From NCBI GenBank assembly GCA_021823525.1, contig JAKANY010000004.1:41995-105994 (forward strand): a stretch of 64,000 nt of DNA. Direction: 5' to 3'. A program made the translations under genes and the position numbers. The notes under the pieces were generated by a model. It was not told the DNA's origin. It did no database searches and saw only the letters and a program-made list of their open reading frames with translations. Shown here piece by piece: positions 54,820 through 64,000 of this stretch. Source of the stretch: Actinomycetes bacterium (GTDB lineage Bacteria; Actinomycetota; Acidimicrobiia; Acidimicrobiales; RAAP-2). How positions within the stretch are numbered: position 1 is the stretch's first letter; each line of letters starts with the position of its first letter.

Positions 54820-56654
54820 GCCTGGCGCGGCCCGCGGGCATCCCGCGAGCCAGCGGCTGCTACCTGTTCCGCGACGCGCGCGGCACCGTCATCTACGTGG
54901 GCAAGGCCCGCTCCCTGGCCTCGCGCCTGGGCAGCTACTTCCAGCGCCGCGATGGGCTCACCCCCAAGACCCAGGCCCTGATGGACGAGGCCTCCGCCGT
55001 CGAGTGGATCGTCACGCCCTCGGAGGTCGACGCCCTCATCCTCGAGAACGAGCTGATCAAGCAGAACCAGCCGCGCTACAACCTGATGCTCAAGGACGAC
55101 AAGAGCTACCCGTGGGTGGCGCTCGACCTGCGCAGCGCGTTCCCCGTGCCGAGCCTCACGCGCGCGGCCCACGTGCGCGGGGTGCGCTACTTCGGGCCCT
55201 TCGCCGACGTCGGCTCGCTGCGGCGCACCCTCGACGAGCTGGCCCAGGCCTTCCCCCTGCGCACGTGCACGCGCCACAAGTTTCAGTATCACGAGCGGCT
55301 CGGGCGCCCCTGCCTGCTCTTCGACATCGGCCGGTGCCCCGGGCCGTGCGCGGGGCGCATCGACGAGGCCGCCTACGCCGAGCGGGTGGAGGCCTGGGCC
55401 TCCTTCTTCGAGGGACGCGTCGCCCCGCTGCGCGCGCGCCTGAGCGCGCAGATGCGCGCCGCCGCGCAGGCGCAGGACTACGAGGCGGCCGCGCGCAGCC
55501 GCGACGGCCTGGCCGCCCTGGAGCGCGCCGCCCAGCAGCAGAGCGTGGTGCTCGACGACCACTCGGACCTCGACGTGCTGGCCGTGGCGCTGGCGACCGG
55601 GCGGGCCGCCGTGGTGCGCTTCGCCGTGCGCGCCGGGCGCATCGTGGGGCGCCGGGTCTGGCTGGTCGAGCGGGCCCTGGACGAGTCGCCCACCGAGGTG
55701 ATCGAGGCGGCCGTCCCCCACCTCTACACCGCGGCCGACGTCCCCGGCGAGGTCGTCGTGAGCGAGCCGGCCTCCGAGGTGGTGGCCGCCTTCCTCACCG
55801 GGCGGCGCGGGCGCGCGGTGCGGGTCCGCGAGGTCCAGCGCGGTCGGCGCCGCCGCGCGGTCGAGATGGCCCAGGCCGACGCGCGCGCGGTGCTCGCGCG
55901 CGACGACCTGCGCCGCGAGCACGACCACCGGGTGCGCACCAGCGCCCTCGAAGGGCTCGGGAGGGCCCTGGGTCTCGCGGCGCCGCCGTTCCGGATCGAG
56001 TGCTTCGACATGAGCCACCTGCAAGGGACGAGTTACGTGGGCTCGATGGTGGTCTTCGAGGACGGGCTGCCGCTGAAGTCCGCCTACCGGCGCTTCGACG
56101 TGCGCGAGGTGGCCGGCAATGACGACGTGGGCGCCATGACCGAGGTGCTCGGCCGGCGCCTGGCCCGCGGGGAGTCGGGGGACCGGCGCTTCGCCCCGGC
56201 CGACCTGATCCTCCTGGACGGGGGGCTCGGCCAGCTCCACGCCATCGAGGACCTGGTGCGCTCGCGGGGTACGCCGGGCGTCGAGCTCGCGGCGCTGGCC
56301 AAGCGCGAGGAGCTGCTCTACCGGCCCGGGAGCTCGCTGCCGGTGGTGCTCGCGGGAGGCTCCGAGGAGCTCTACCTCGTCCAGCGGATCCGCGACGAGG
56401 CCCACCGCTTCGCCATCACCTTCCACCGCTCGACGCGCGGGCGCGCCATGGTGGCCTCGGCCCTCGACGGCGTCGCCGGGCTGGGCCCGGCTCGCCGGGA
56501 GCGCCTGCTCGCCGCCTACGGCTCGCTCGATCGCGTGCGCGCCGCGACGCGCGAGGAGCTGAGCGCGCTCGGGTGGCTGCCCCGGAGCGTCGCCGTGACG
56601 CTCTACGATCATCTCCACGGGCGCGGCGCGGTAGGAGGGCGGGTCGATGAGTGA
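54816..56654 (+). CDS. uvrC: excinuclease ABC subunit C
   Basis: GIY-YIG domain ([29 protein letters not shown]), UVR, RNase H-like domain, C-terminal HhH. Confidence 0.97.
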
Positions 56655-57486
56655 GATCGTCCTGGTGACGGGCATGTCCGGGGCGGGGCGCTCGACCGTC
56701 TCGGCCGCGCTCGAGGACCTGGGCTGGTTCGTCATCGACAACCTGCCCATGGAGCTCGTCGCGCGCGTGAGCGACCTCGCGGGCGGCGGCGTGGACTTCC
56801 CGGGCGTGGCGCTCGTCGTGGGGCGCGGCGGGCGCGTGGCCCCCGAGGCGGTCCTCGAGGTGGTCCGGGACCTGCGCGCGCGCCAGGGCGGGGTGCGGAT
56901 CCTCTTCCTCGACGCGCCCGACGAGGTCCTGATCCAGCGCTACGAGTCGAGCCGGCGGCGCCACCCGTTCCCCGCGCCCAGCCTGGCCGACGCCATCGCC
57001 GGCGAGCGCGTCGCGGTCAAGGTGCTGCGCGACGCCGCGGACCTGGTCATCGACACCTCGACGACGAATCCCAACCAGCTGCGCGCGCGGATCCAGGAGG
57101 ACTTCGCCACGCGCGAGGGCGCGGCGATGCGCGTCTCGGTGGTCTCCTTCGGGTTCGCCAACGGGATGCCCCGCGACGTCGACCTGGTCTTCGACTGCCG
57201 CTTCCTGCCCAACCCGCACTGGATCGACGAGCTGCGGCCCCTGACGGGCCTCGACGCGCCCGTCGCCGAGTACGTGCTCGCCCAGGAGGCGGCCCAGCAC
57301 CTGATCAGCGACATCGTGGCGATGCTCGGCTGGCAGCTGCCGGCCTTCGCGCGCGAGGGCAAGGCCTACCTGAGCGTGGCGGTGGGCTGCACCGGGGGGC
57401 GGCACCGCTCGGTCGCCGTGGCCGAGGAGATCGCGCGGCGCCTCGACGTGGCCGCGACCGTCTACCACCGCGACCTGCCTCGATGA
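56647..57486 (+). CDS. rapZ: RapZ-type nucleotide-binding protein
   Basis: VTGMSGAGRSTVSAALEDLGWFVIDNLP, VSFGFANGMPRDVDLVFDCRFLPNPHW, GCTGGRHRSVAVAE. Confidence 0.95.
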   Translation: MSEIVLVTGMSGAGRSTVSAALEDLGWFVIDNLPMELVARVSDLAGGGVDFPGVALVVGRGGRVAPEAVLEVVRDLRARQGGVRILFLDAPDEVLIQRYESSRRRHPFPAPSLADAIAGERVAVKVLRDAADLVIDTSTTNPNQLRARIQEDFATREGAAMRVSVVSFGFANGMPRDVDLVFDCRFLPNPHWIDELRPLTGLDAPVAEYVLAQEAAQHLISDIVAMLGWQLPAFAREGKAYLSVAVGCTGGRHRSVAVAEEIARRLDVAATVYHRDLPR

Positions 57487-58364
57487 GGGCCGTCGCCATC
57501 GGGGGCGGCCACGGCACGGCCGTGTCGCTGCGCGCGCTGCGCCGCCTGACGCCCGACGTGACCGGCGTGGTGTCGGTGGCCGACGACGGCGGGTCGACCG
57601 GGCGCCTGCGCGCGATGCTCAGTGTGCCCGCCGTGGGCGACCTGCGCAAGTGCCTGGGGGCGCTGGCCGACCCCCACAACCCGGTCGCCGAGTCCTTCGA
57701 GCACCGCTTCAGCGTCGGCGAGCTCGCCGGGCACACCGTGGGCAACCTCCTGCTCGTGGGGCTCATCGACGCCACCGGCGACCTCGAGGCGGCGATCGGC
57801 GCGGTCGCCGAGGTCCTGGGCGTGACCGGGAGGATCCTGCCGGCCACCCGCGAGAAGGTGGTGCTGTGCGCCTCGACGGCCGAGGGCTCGGCGCGCGGGC
57901 AGACCGAGGTGCACCGCCAGAGCGCCATCCGTCGCGTGGTCCTGGACCCGCCCTACCCGGCCGCGCCGATCGCCGCCGTCGAGGCCATCGAGCGCGCCGA
58001 CCTGGTGCTGGTGGGACCGGGCTCCCTGTTCACCAGCGTGCTGGCCGCGGCCGTGGTGCCCGGCGTGACCCAGGCGCTCGCCGGCTCGCGGGCCACCCGC
58101 GTCTACGTCGCCAACCTGCGGCCCGAGCTCCCCGAGACCGCCGGCTACCGCCTCCAGGACCACGTCGACGCCCTCGACGCGCACGGGATCGTGCCCGACG
58201 TGGTGCTGGTGGACGCGCAGAGCCCCCTCGGGCGCGACCCGTGCACGCTGCCCACGGTGCGCGCGCGCCTCACGGGGAGGAACCCCTACGTGCACCGTGT
58301 GCAAGACTTGGCGCGCGCCGTGGGGCGTCTGGTCGCCGGCGAGGGACGAAAGGCGGAGGGATGA
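57483..58364 (+). CDS. yvcK: YvcK/CofD-like gluconeogenesis factor
   Basis: VAIGGGHGTAVSLRALRRL..., VADDGGSTGRLR, VGDLRKCLGALADP, LVGPGSLFTSVLAA. Confidence 0.94.
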   Translation: MRAVAIGGGHGTAVSLRALRRLTPDVTGVVSVADDGGSTGRLRAMLSVPAVGDLRKCLGALADPHNPVAESFEHRFSVGELAGHTVGNLLLVGLIDATGDLEAAIGAVAEVLGVTGRILPATREKVVLCASTAEGSARGQTEVHRQSAIRRVVLDPPYPAAPIAAVEAIERADLVLVGPGSLFTSVLAAAVVPGVTQALAGSRATRVYVANLRPELPETAGYRLQDHVDALDAHGIVPDVVLVDAQSPLGRDPCTLPTVRARLTGRNPYVHRVQDLARAVGRLVAGEGRKAEG

Positions 58365-59371
58365 GCATTCGCGTGGGAATCAACGGCTTCGGGCGCATCG
58401 GGCGGGGCTTCGTGCGCGCGGCGCTCGATCGCGCCGACATCGACATCGTCGCCGTCAATGACCTCACGTCGCCCGCGACGAACGCGCACCTGCTGGCGCA
58501 CGACTCGACGCAGGGTCGCCTCGGGGTGCCCGTCACCGTCACCGAGGACGGATTCCAGGTCGGCCACCGCGCGATCCGCGTCCTGGCCGAGCGGGATCCC
58601 GCGAAGCTGCCCTGGGGCGAGATCGGCGTCGACGTGGTCATCGAGTCGACGGGTCTGTTCACGTCGCGCGCGGCCGCCGCGGCCCACCTGGCCGCCGGGG
58701 CGCCCAAGGTCGTGATCTCGGCGCCCTCGAGCGACGCCGACGCCACCTTCGTCCTGGGCGTCAACGAGTCCACCTACGACGCCTCGGTCCACCACGTGGT
58801 CTCGAACGCCTCGTGCACGACGAACTGCTTCGTGCCCATGGTCAAGGTCCTCGACGACGCCTTCGGCGTGCGGGCCGGGCTCATGACGACGGTGCACGCC
58901 TACACCAACGACCAGAACCTGCTCGACCTGCCCCACAAGGACCTGCGGCGCGCGCGCGCCGCGGCGATCAACATCGTGCCCTCCTCGACGGGGGCCGCGC
59001 GCGCGACCAGCCTGGTCCTGGCGGCCATGAAGGGTCGCCTCGACGGCACCTCGCTGCGCGTGCCCGTCCCCGACGGCAGCATCACCGACTTCACCGCCGT
59101 CGTGCGCACGACCAGCGTCGCCGAGGTCAACGAGGCGTTCCGCGCCGCGGCCGCCGGGAGCCTGCGCGGCATCTTGGACTTCACCGACGAGCCGATCGTC
59201 TCGAGCGACATCGTGGGCTCACCCGCTTCGTGCACGTTCGACTCGCTGATGACCATGGTCCAGCCCCTCGACGACGCGAGCTGCCTGGTCAAGGTCTTCG
59301 GCTGGTACGACAACGAGTGGGGTTACGCGAACCGCCTCGTCGACCTGGCCGCCATCGTCGCGCGGCCGTGA
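58361..59371 (+). CDS. gap: glyceraldehyde-3-phosphate dehydrogenase
   Basis: MSIRVGINGFGRIGRGFVRA, SNASCTTNCFVPMVKVL, WYDNEWGYANRLVDL. Confidence 0.98.
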   Translation: MSIRVGINGFGRIGRGFVRAALDRADIDIVAVNDLTSPATNAHLLAHDSTQGRLGVPVTVTEDGFQVGHRAIRVLAERDPAKLPWGEIGVDVVIESTGLFTSRAAAAAHLAAGAPKVVISAPSSDADATFVLGVNESTYDASVHHVVSNASCTTNCFVPMVKVLDDAFGVRAGLMTTVHAYTNDQNLLDLPHKDLRRARAAAINIVPSSTGAARATSLVLAAMKGRLDGTSLRVPVPDGSITDFTAVVRTTSVAEVNEAFRAAAAGSLRGILDFTDEPIVSSDIVGSPASCTFDSLMTMVQPLDDASCLVKVFGWYDNEWGYANRLVDLAAIVARP

Positions 59372-60507
59372 GCTCCGCGGTCCTGCCGACGGGCGACGCG
59401 TGGGAGCTCGACGGGCGCACCGTCCTGGTGCGCGTCGACTTCAACGTGCCGGTCACGCCGGGGCCCGACGGCCCCGAGGTCGCCGACGACTTCCGCATCC
59501 GTACGGCCATCCCCCTGTTCCAGGACCTGCAGGCGCGCGGGGCCCGGGTCGTCGCGTGCACGCACTTCGGCCGACCCCACGGGCGCGTCGACGCGCGCTA
59601 CGCGGTCGAGCCGATCCGGCGCCGGCTCGACGAGCTGTGCCCGGGCGTCGAGCTCCTGGAGAACCTGCGCTTCGACCCGGGCGAGGAGTCCAACGATCCG
59701 GCCTTCGGCGCGTCCCTGGTCCAGGGGCGCGACGTCTACGTGAACGAGGCCTTCGGCGCGTCGCACCGCGCCCACGCCTCGGTGATGGTGCCCCCCAGGC
59801 TCGTGCCCAGCGCCGCGGGCCCCAACCTGCGCCGTGAGGTCTCCTTCCTGCTCGACGCCCTGGAGGAGCCCGCCCGGCCGTTCGTGGCCATCGTGGGCGG
59901 GGCCAAGGTGGCCGACAAGCTCGGCGTCGTGCGGGCGCTCGCGCAGCGCGCCGACACGGTGATCGTGGGCGGGGCCATGGCCTACACCTTCGAGCTGGCC
60001 GCGGGCCGGGCCGTGGGCGCGTCGCTGGTCGACGAGTCCGCCGTGGCGTCGTGCCGGGACCTGCTCGCGACGGGCAAGGTCGTGATCCCCGTGGACACCC
60101 GCGGCCTGGCGGTCGGGGTGCCCGTGGGGGAGGGCGGCGGAGACGCCGAGCCGGTCGACTTCGGCGCGCAGATCCCCGAGGGCGCCGAGGGCTTCGACAT
60201 CGGCGCGCGCAGCGTCGACCTCTTCGCGCAGACGCTGGCCCCCGCGCGCACGGTGTTCTGGAACGGTCCGCTCGGCTTCTTCGAGGACCCGCGCTTCGCC
60301 GTGGGGACCGAGGCCATCGCGCGCCTGGTGGCCAGCTCGTCGGCCCTGAGCATCGTGGGCGGCGGGGACTCGGCGGCGGCGCTCAAGCGCTTCGGCCTCG
60401 AGGCCCAGATCGACTTCGTCTCGAGCGGCGGGGGCGCGTCCCTCGAGCTGCTGGAGTTCGGCGACCTGCCCGGCCTGCGGGCCCTGCGCGAGGGGCGCGC
60501 GTCGTGA
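59368..60507 (+). CDS. pgk: phosphoglycerate kinase
   Basis: GRTVLVRVDFNVPV, VGGAKVADKLGVVRAL, FWNGPLGFFEDPRFAVGTEAIA. Confidence 0.97.
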   Translation: MSSAVLPTGDAWELDGRTVLVRVDFNVPVTPGPDGPEVADDFRIRTAIPLFQDLQARGARVVACTHFGRPHGRVDARYAVEPIRRRLDELCPGVELLENLRFDPGEESNDPAFGASLVQGRDVYVNEAFGASHRAHASVMVPPRLVPSAAGPNLRREVSFLLDALEEPARPFVAIVGGAKVADKLGVVRALAQRADTVIVGGAMAYTFELAAGRAVGASLVDESAVASCRDLLATGKVVIPVDTRGLAVGVPVGEGGGDAEPVDFGAQIPEGAEGFDIGARSVDLFAQTLAPARTVFWNGPLGFFEDPRFAVGTEAIARLVASSSALSIVGGGDSAAALKRFGLEAQIDFVSSGGGASLELLEFGDLPGLRALREGRAS

Positions 60508-61274
60508 GCCGCGCCCTGGTGGTGGGGAACTGGAAGATGAACCTCGACCACGTCGAGGCCGTGCACCTGACCCAGCAGCTCGGGGTGATCCTGGCCAGCC
60601 GACCGGCGCCCCACGTCGACGTGGTCGTCGCCCCGCCCTTCGTGGACCTGCGCAGCGTCGGGTCGGTCCTCGAGGCCGATCGCAGCGCTATCGAGCTCGC
60701 CGCCCAGCACGCGAACCCGCTGCCCAGTGGCGCCCACACCGGCGAGGTGTCGGTGCCGATGCTGGCGCGCCTGCGGGTGCGCTGGGTCATCGTGGGCCAC
60801 TCCGAGCGGCGCGCCCTCTACGCGATGAGCGACGACGTGGTCGCGGCGACTGCGCGCGCCGTCGTGGCGGGGGGCTTGCGGGCGATCGTGTGCGTGGGCG
60901 AGGACGAGGCGGTCCGCGAGGCGGGCCGGCACCGCGAGCACGTGCGCGCCCAGGTCCTCGCCGCCCTCGAGGGGCTGAGCGCACCCGAGGGCGACGTCGT
61001 CGTCGCCTACGAGCCGGTGTGGGCGATCGGCACGGGCCGCAGCGCGGGCGTCGAGGAGGTTCGCGAGATGGCGCACGTCATCGCCGAGGCACTGGCCACG
61101 ACGCGCGTCACCGGGGCGCGCGTCCTCTACGGGGGCTCGGTCAACGCCGACAACGCGGCCGATCTGCTCGGTGGCGGGGTCGACGGATTCCTGGTCGGAG
61201 GGGCCAGCCTGCGCGCCGAGAGCTTCGGTGCCATCGTGAGCGCGGGCGAGTCCTGCTACGCTGGCGGGCGCTAA
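60504..61274 (+). CDS. tpiA: triosephosphate isomerase
   Basis: VVGNWKMNLDH, VIVGHSERR, AYEPVWAIGTGRSA, YGGSVNADNAADLL. Confidence 0.97.
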   Translation: MSRALVVGNWKMNLDHVEAVHLTQQLGVILASRPAPHVDVVVAPPFVDLRSVGSVLEADRSAIELAAQHANPLPSGAHTGEVSVPMLARLRVRWVIVGHSERRALYAMSDDVVAATARAVVAGGLRAIVCVGEDEAVREAGRHREHVRAQVLAALEGLSAPEGDVVVAYEPVWAIGTGRSAGVEEVREMAHVIAEALATTRVTGARVLYGGSVNADNAADLLGGGVDGFLVGGASLRAESFGAIVSAGESCYAGGR

Positions 61275-61287
61275 TCGGAGGTTTGCG

Positions 61288-61518
61288 GTGTTCACGTGGG
61301 CGTTCATCATTATCGAGGCAGTCTCCGCAGTCTCCTTGATCTTTCTGGTCTTGCTGCACTCGGGTCGCGGTGGGGGTATCTCCGACCTCATGGGGGGCAG
61401 TTTGGGCGCGACGGCCGCCGGATCGACGGTGGTCGAGAAGAACCTCGACCGGATCACCGTGGCCATGGCCCTGGTCTTCACGTTCGCGACCCTGACGCTC
61501 GATCTGCGCCTGCAGTAG
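61288..61518 (+). CDS. secG: preprotein translocase subunit SecG
   Basis: 76 aa with two TM; LLHSGRGGGISDLMGGSLGATAAGSTVVEKNLDRIT; SD CGGAGG. Confidence 0.94.
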   Translation: MFTWAFIIIEAVSAVSLIFLVLLHSGRGGGISDLMGGSLGATAAGSTVVEKNLDRITVAMALVFTFATLTLDLRLQ

Positions 61519-63236
61519 TGCGCGCGAGGAGTCGGCGACCCGCGCGGCTCGCCCTGGCGGCGCTGGCGGCGACGCTGGCGCTCGGCGGGTCAGGATTGGC
61601 CGAGGCGACGACCACCACCGTGCCCGCGCACGTGACGCTGACGCTCTCGCTGCCGGGGCCCTTCGTCGGCTGCTCGGTGCTCGATCCCACGGCGTCGCCC
61701 TCGCTGCGCGCGCTGCTCGACCTCGTGCGGCCATCGGCCTTCCTGACGTCGTCCACCGGCGTCCTGCAGGGCTCGCAGGTGGCCGTCACGTCGGCTGAGC
61801 TGACCTCGCTGGCGCCCCAGACGGTCGTTTACACGATCGCGCCCGGTTTGCGCTGGAGCAACGGCCACCCCTTCCGCGCCCAGGACCTGGTCGCGTGGTG
61901 GCGCGCCGCGCGCGCACAGGCCAGCGTCGCCAGCGACGGCTACCGGGCGATCCGCCGGCTGGCGGTCAGCGACGGGGGACTGCGCGTGACGGCGGTCTTC
62001 GCCCACCCCTACAGCCCCTGGGCGCTGCTCTTCCACGACGTCGGCTATCGCGGCGAGCCTCTCACGTGCCCCGCCGGAGGACTGGCCGCCGAGCCCTCGT
62101 TGGGTCCCTATCGCGTAGTCACGGCGAGCGCGTCCCAGGTCGTGCTGGTGCGCGACGCCAACTGGCCCGCCAGTCCCGATGAGCCCTCGCGCATCGTCGC
62201 GCTCGTCGACCAGCCGCTGCCGGCGTCGACCGCTGCGCCCTTCGCCAGCTTCTCGCTGACCGTCGACCGCGGCCAGATCGACGAGCTGAGCTCCCACGCG
62301 GCCGACCTCAGCCACCTGGGCTCCTCGAGCGGTCTCGAGGAGGTCGTCTACTCGCCGACGAGTCGCTGGACGCGCCCGATCGCCCTGCGGGAGGCTTTGA
62401 GCGTGGGCATCGACCGGACGTCGCTGATCACGGCCCTGTGGGGTCAGGTGACCTTCTCTCCGTCGGTCGCGGCCTCGGCGCTCTACTCTCAGGGCGACCC
62501 CGAGTATCCCGGGGTCGCGGGCCACGCGCCGAGCGAGTCGACGACGTCGACCACGCTCGCGGCCACGTCGACGACCCTGGATGCCGCCGCCACGGCGCAG
62601 GCCGATTGCGTGACGTGCGCCCGGCTCCTCCTGCACTCCCTGGGATTCCGCCGCACGGCCGCGGGCCTGCTCTCGCCGGCGGGCTCGCCGGTGCGTCTCG
62701 TCGTCGCCTACGGTCCCACGGACCTGGACCGGACGGCAGCGACGCTGATCGCCCGCCAGTGGGGAGCGCTCGGCTTCGCGACCACGCTGCTGGCGACGCG
62801 CAGCGAGCGCCAGGCGGTGGGCGAGGTGGCGACCGGGCATGCCGACGCCGCCGTCGTGCTTCGCCAGACGACGACCTCCCCGGCGACCATGGCCCGGGCC
62901 TTCGTCGGACCCGCCTACACCGACGCCTACTCGAGTGGAGCGGTCGTCGCGGGCGTCGCCGCCCTCTACCACCGCGCGATGGACTCCTTCAACGCCGTGT
63001 CGGCCCGGTCCGTGTGGAGCGAGCTCGACCACGCGCTGCTCGAGAGCTTCTGGGTGCGGCCCCTCTTCACGCCGCCGTCGCTCGAGGTGTGGTCACCGGT
63101 GCTCAGTGGCGTCGTCGCCAGCGACACCTTGGCCGAGATGGTCGACCAGATCCCGTCGTGGACGTATCAACCCCTGACGCCGACGACCTCGACGACCGCC
63201 GCGCATTCGTCGTCGCGGAGGCATCGGGTACACTGA
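61518..63236 (+). CDS. family 5 (peptide/Ni) extracellular solute-binding-like protein with an internal Thr/Ser linker
   Basis: Signal peptide without lipobox; YTIAPGLRWSNGHPFRAQDLVAWWRAAR, PIALREALSVGIDRTSLITALWG; TAGTG overlap with secG. Confidence 0.75.
   Translation: MRARSRRPARLALAALAATLALGGSGLAEATTTTVPAHVTLTLSLPGPFVGCSVLDPTASPSLRALLDLVRPSAFLTSSTGVLQGSQVAVTSAELTSLAPQTVVYTIAPGLRWSNGHPFRAQDLVAWWRAARAQASVASDGYRAIRRLAVSDGGLRVTAVFAHPYSPWALLFHDVGYRGEPLTCPAGGLAAEPSLGPYRVVTASASQVVLVRDANWPASPDEPSRIVALVDQPLPASTAAPFASFSLTVDRGQIDELSSHAADLSHLGSSSGLEEVVYSPTSRWTRPIALREALSVGIDRTSLITALWGQVTFSPSVAASALYSQGDPEYPGVAGHAPSESTTSTTLAATSTTLDAAATAQADCVTCARLLLHSLGFRRTAAGLLSPAGSPVRLVVAYGPTDLDRTAATLIARQWGALGFATTLLATRSERQAVGEVATGHADAAVVLRQTTTSPATMARAFVGPAYTDAYSSGAVVAGVAALYHRAMDSFNAVSARSVWSELDHALLESFWVRPLFTPPSLEVWSPVLSGVVASDTLAEMVDQIPSWTYQPLTPTTSTTAAHSSSRRHRVH
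63229..63234 (+). promoter_or_regulatory. -10-like TACACT of tRNA-Leu(GAG), inside the 3' end of the upstream CDS
   Basis: TACACT 10 nt before the tRNA 5' end; TTCGTC 17 nt further upstream at 63206-63211. Confidence 0.5.
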
Positions 63237-63244
63237 GGGTCCGC

Positions 63245-63331
63245 GTCGGAGTGGCGGAATAGGCAGACGCGCCAGCTTGAGGGGCTGGTGCCCTCAGGGG
63301 CGTGCGGGTTCAAGTCCCGCCTCCGACACCA
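63245..63331 (+). tRNA. tRNA-Leu (anticodon GAG), CCA encoded
   Basis: GTCGGAG...CTCCGAC acceptor stem, anticodon loop TTGAGGG, long variable arm, TTCAAGT, A + CCA. Confidence 0.94.
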
Positions 63332-63599
63332 CCCAGTGGGAACAATCCCACGAATCAAGCCTCTTCACCTCTGACGGTCCTGCCACCAAGCCAGGCGCAG
63401 GACCGAGACACTCGCCCGGTCGCCATCGAGGGCGTCGGCGGCGAAAAAGAGGCGAGTGCGCCGGGCAGGGCCGCGTCGACCGTCGCCGAGGTGACCCCGA
63501 CAACGCTGCGCCTGATCGCCCGCCACGACACCCTGCGCGCCGGTCCGGGATTGCACCACACCGCTATCGCCTTGGCGACGTATCGCGCGCTGGTGGGCC

Positions 63600-63782
63600 G
63601 ACCGACGGCGGCGGTAGACGGCCATTCGCGACGCAACAATCGAAGGCGTCAACGTGGCCTGCCAGATTGATCCCAGCCTCGCCCCGTACTTCTGTGCGAT
63701 CGACGACTCGATTCGCAACGATGACTCAGGGACGCGTCCGGTGGCGGTGGCGCTCTTCTCGCACCTCGTCACACGGCTTTGA
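63600..63782 (+). pseudogene. possible frameshifted coding remnant downstream of tRNA-Leu(GAG)
   Basis: Frame of ORF 63302-63670 (...LRLIARHDTLRAGPGLHHTAIALATYRALVGRPTAAV) appears to continue in another frame as AIRDATIEGVNVACQIDPSLAPYFCAIDDSIRNDDSGTRPVAVALFSHLVTRL-stop (TGA 63780-63782). Confidence 0.35.
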
Positions 63783-63860
63783 CCAGTCGTGCGCTTACAT
63801 GCTGGCTTTGGAGCGCGCGCGATCGCGAACTCTGGTGCGATACGCGATTACGCGTGGCTT

Positions 63861-63879
63861 ATCAGGTTTCCTACCTGAT
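63861..63879. repeat. perfect 7-bp inverted repeat atcaggt-ttcct-acctgat
   Basis: Direct reading of the sequence. Confidence 0.9.
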
Positions 63880-64000
63880 CCGCGTAGCCCGGCCAGTATC
63901 ACGGATCACGTCCCGCCGAGTGGTGTCACTTCGTGAAGCAGCCTCGACGCCCCGTCAGTCTGTCACGCGGGACTGAGCTCGGGTGTGCTGGCTGAGTCGA

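Noticed and set aside
62530-62602. Short tandem repeat/microsatellite or CRISPR-like repeat (gtcgacgac units)
   Set aside because: Reading-frame-consistent Thr/Ser linker coding sequence; no regular spacers or repeats.
63302-63670. Intact protein-coding gene starting inside tRNA-Leu(GAG)
   Set aside because: Start lies inside the tRNA, no SD, and the downstream protein-like sequence is in another frame; treated as possible remnant only.

Overview
This is a GC-rich, actinobacterial window, probably Acidimicrobiia-like by inference. It is almost entirely compact core genome. I see no CRISPR array, no intact mobile element, and no obvious defence or secondary-metabolite system.

Main blocks:
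(1) 1-26.6 kb: fabI 5' end, F420 reductase, mshC, thrS, HIT, pgsA-like, patA-like, pimA, pdxST, yebC, ruvCAB, yajC-secDF, relA, hisS, aspS, rarA, alaS, ruvX, mltG, aroE. From memory, this order closely matches M. tuberculosis Rv2614c to Rv2552c.
(2) 26.6-44.5 kb: a mosaic with strand switches. It holds two RodA/FtsW genes, a bifunctional-nuclease-family protein, ppk1, ppm, a MaoC-menG-menF operon, mshD, ygfZ, a TrpF-like protein, a split FASII cluster (fabD-fabG and acpP-fabF) interrupted by a secreted GDSL hydrolase, tRNA-Leu(CAA) and menC.
(3) 44.7-63.2 kb: an ANTAR regulator, polA, rpsA, coaE, uvrB, uvrA, uvrC, rapZ, yvcK, gap, pgk, tpiA, secG and a solute-binding protein.
(4) From 63.3 kb: tRNA-Leu(GAG), then a non-core tail with apparently degraded coding sequence.

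The strongest unexpected signals are architectural:
- A TANNNT box sits exactly 6-7 nt before the start codon at 13 genes, which suggests systematic leaderless transcription.
- Symmetric TANNNTA heptamers lie in 5 of 7 divergent regions, consistent with bidirectional promoters. In three of them one direction looks leaderless and the other has a Shine-Dalgarno leader.
- All six convergent CDS pairs overlap, and two of them share a single CTAG as both stop codons.

Two predicted pseudoenzymes also stand out: a zinc-ligand-less M48-like membrane protein and a TrpF homologue lacking the catalytic Cys.
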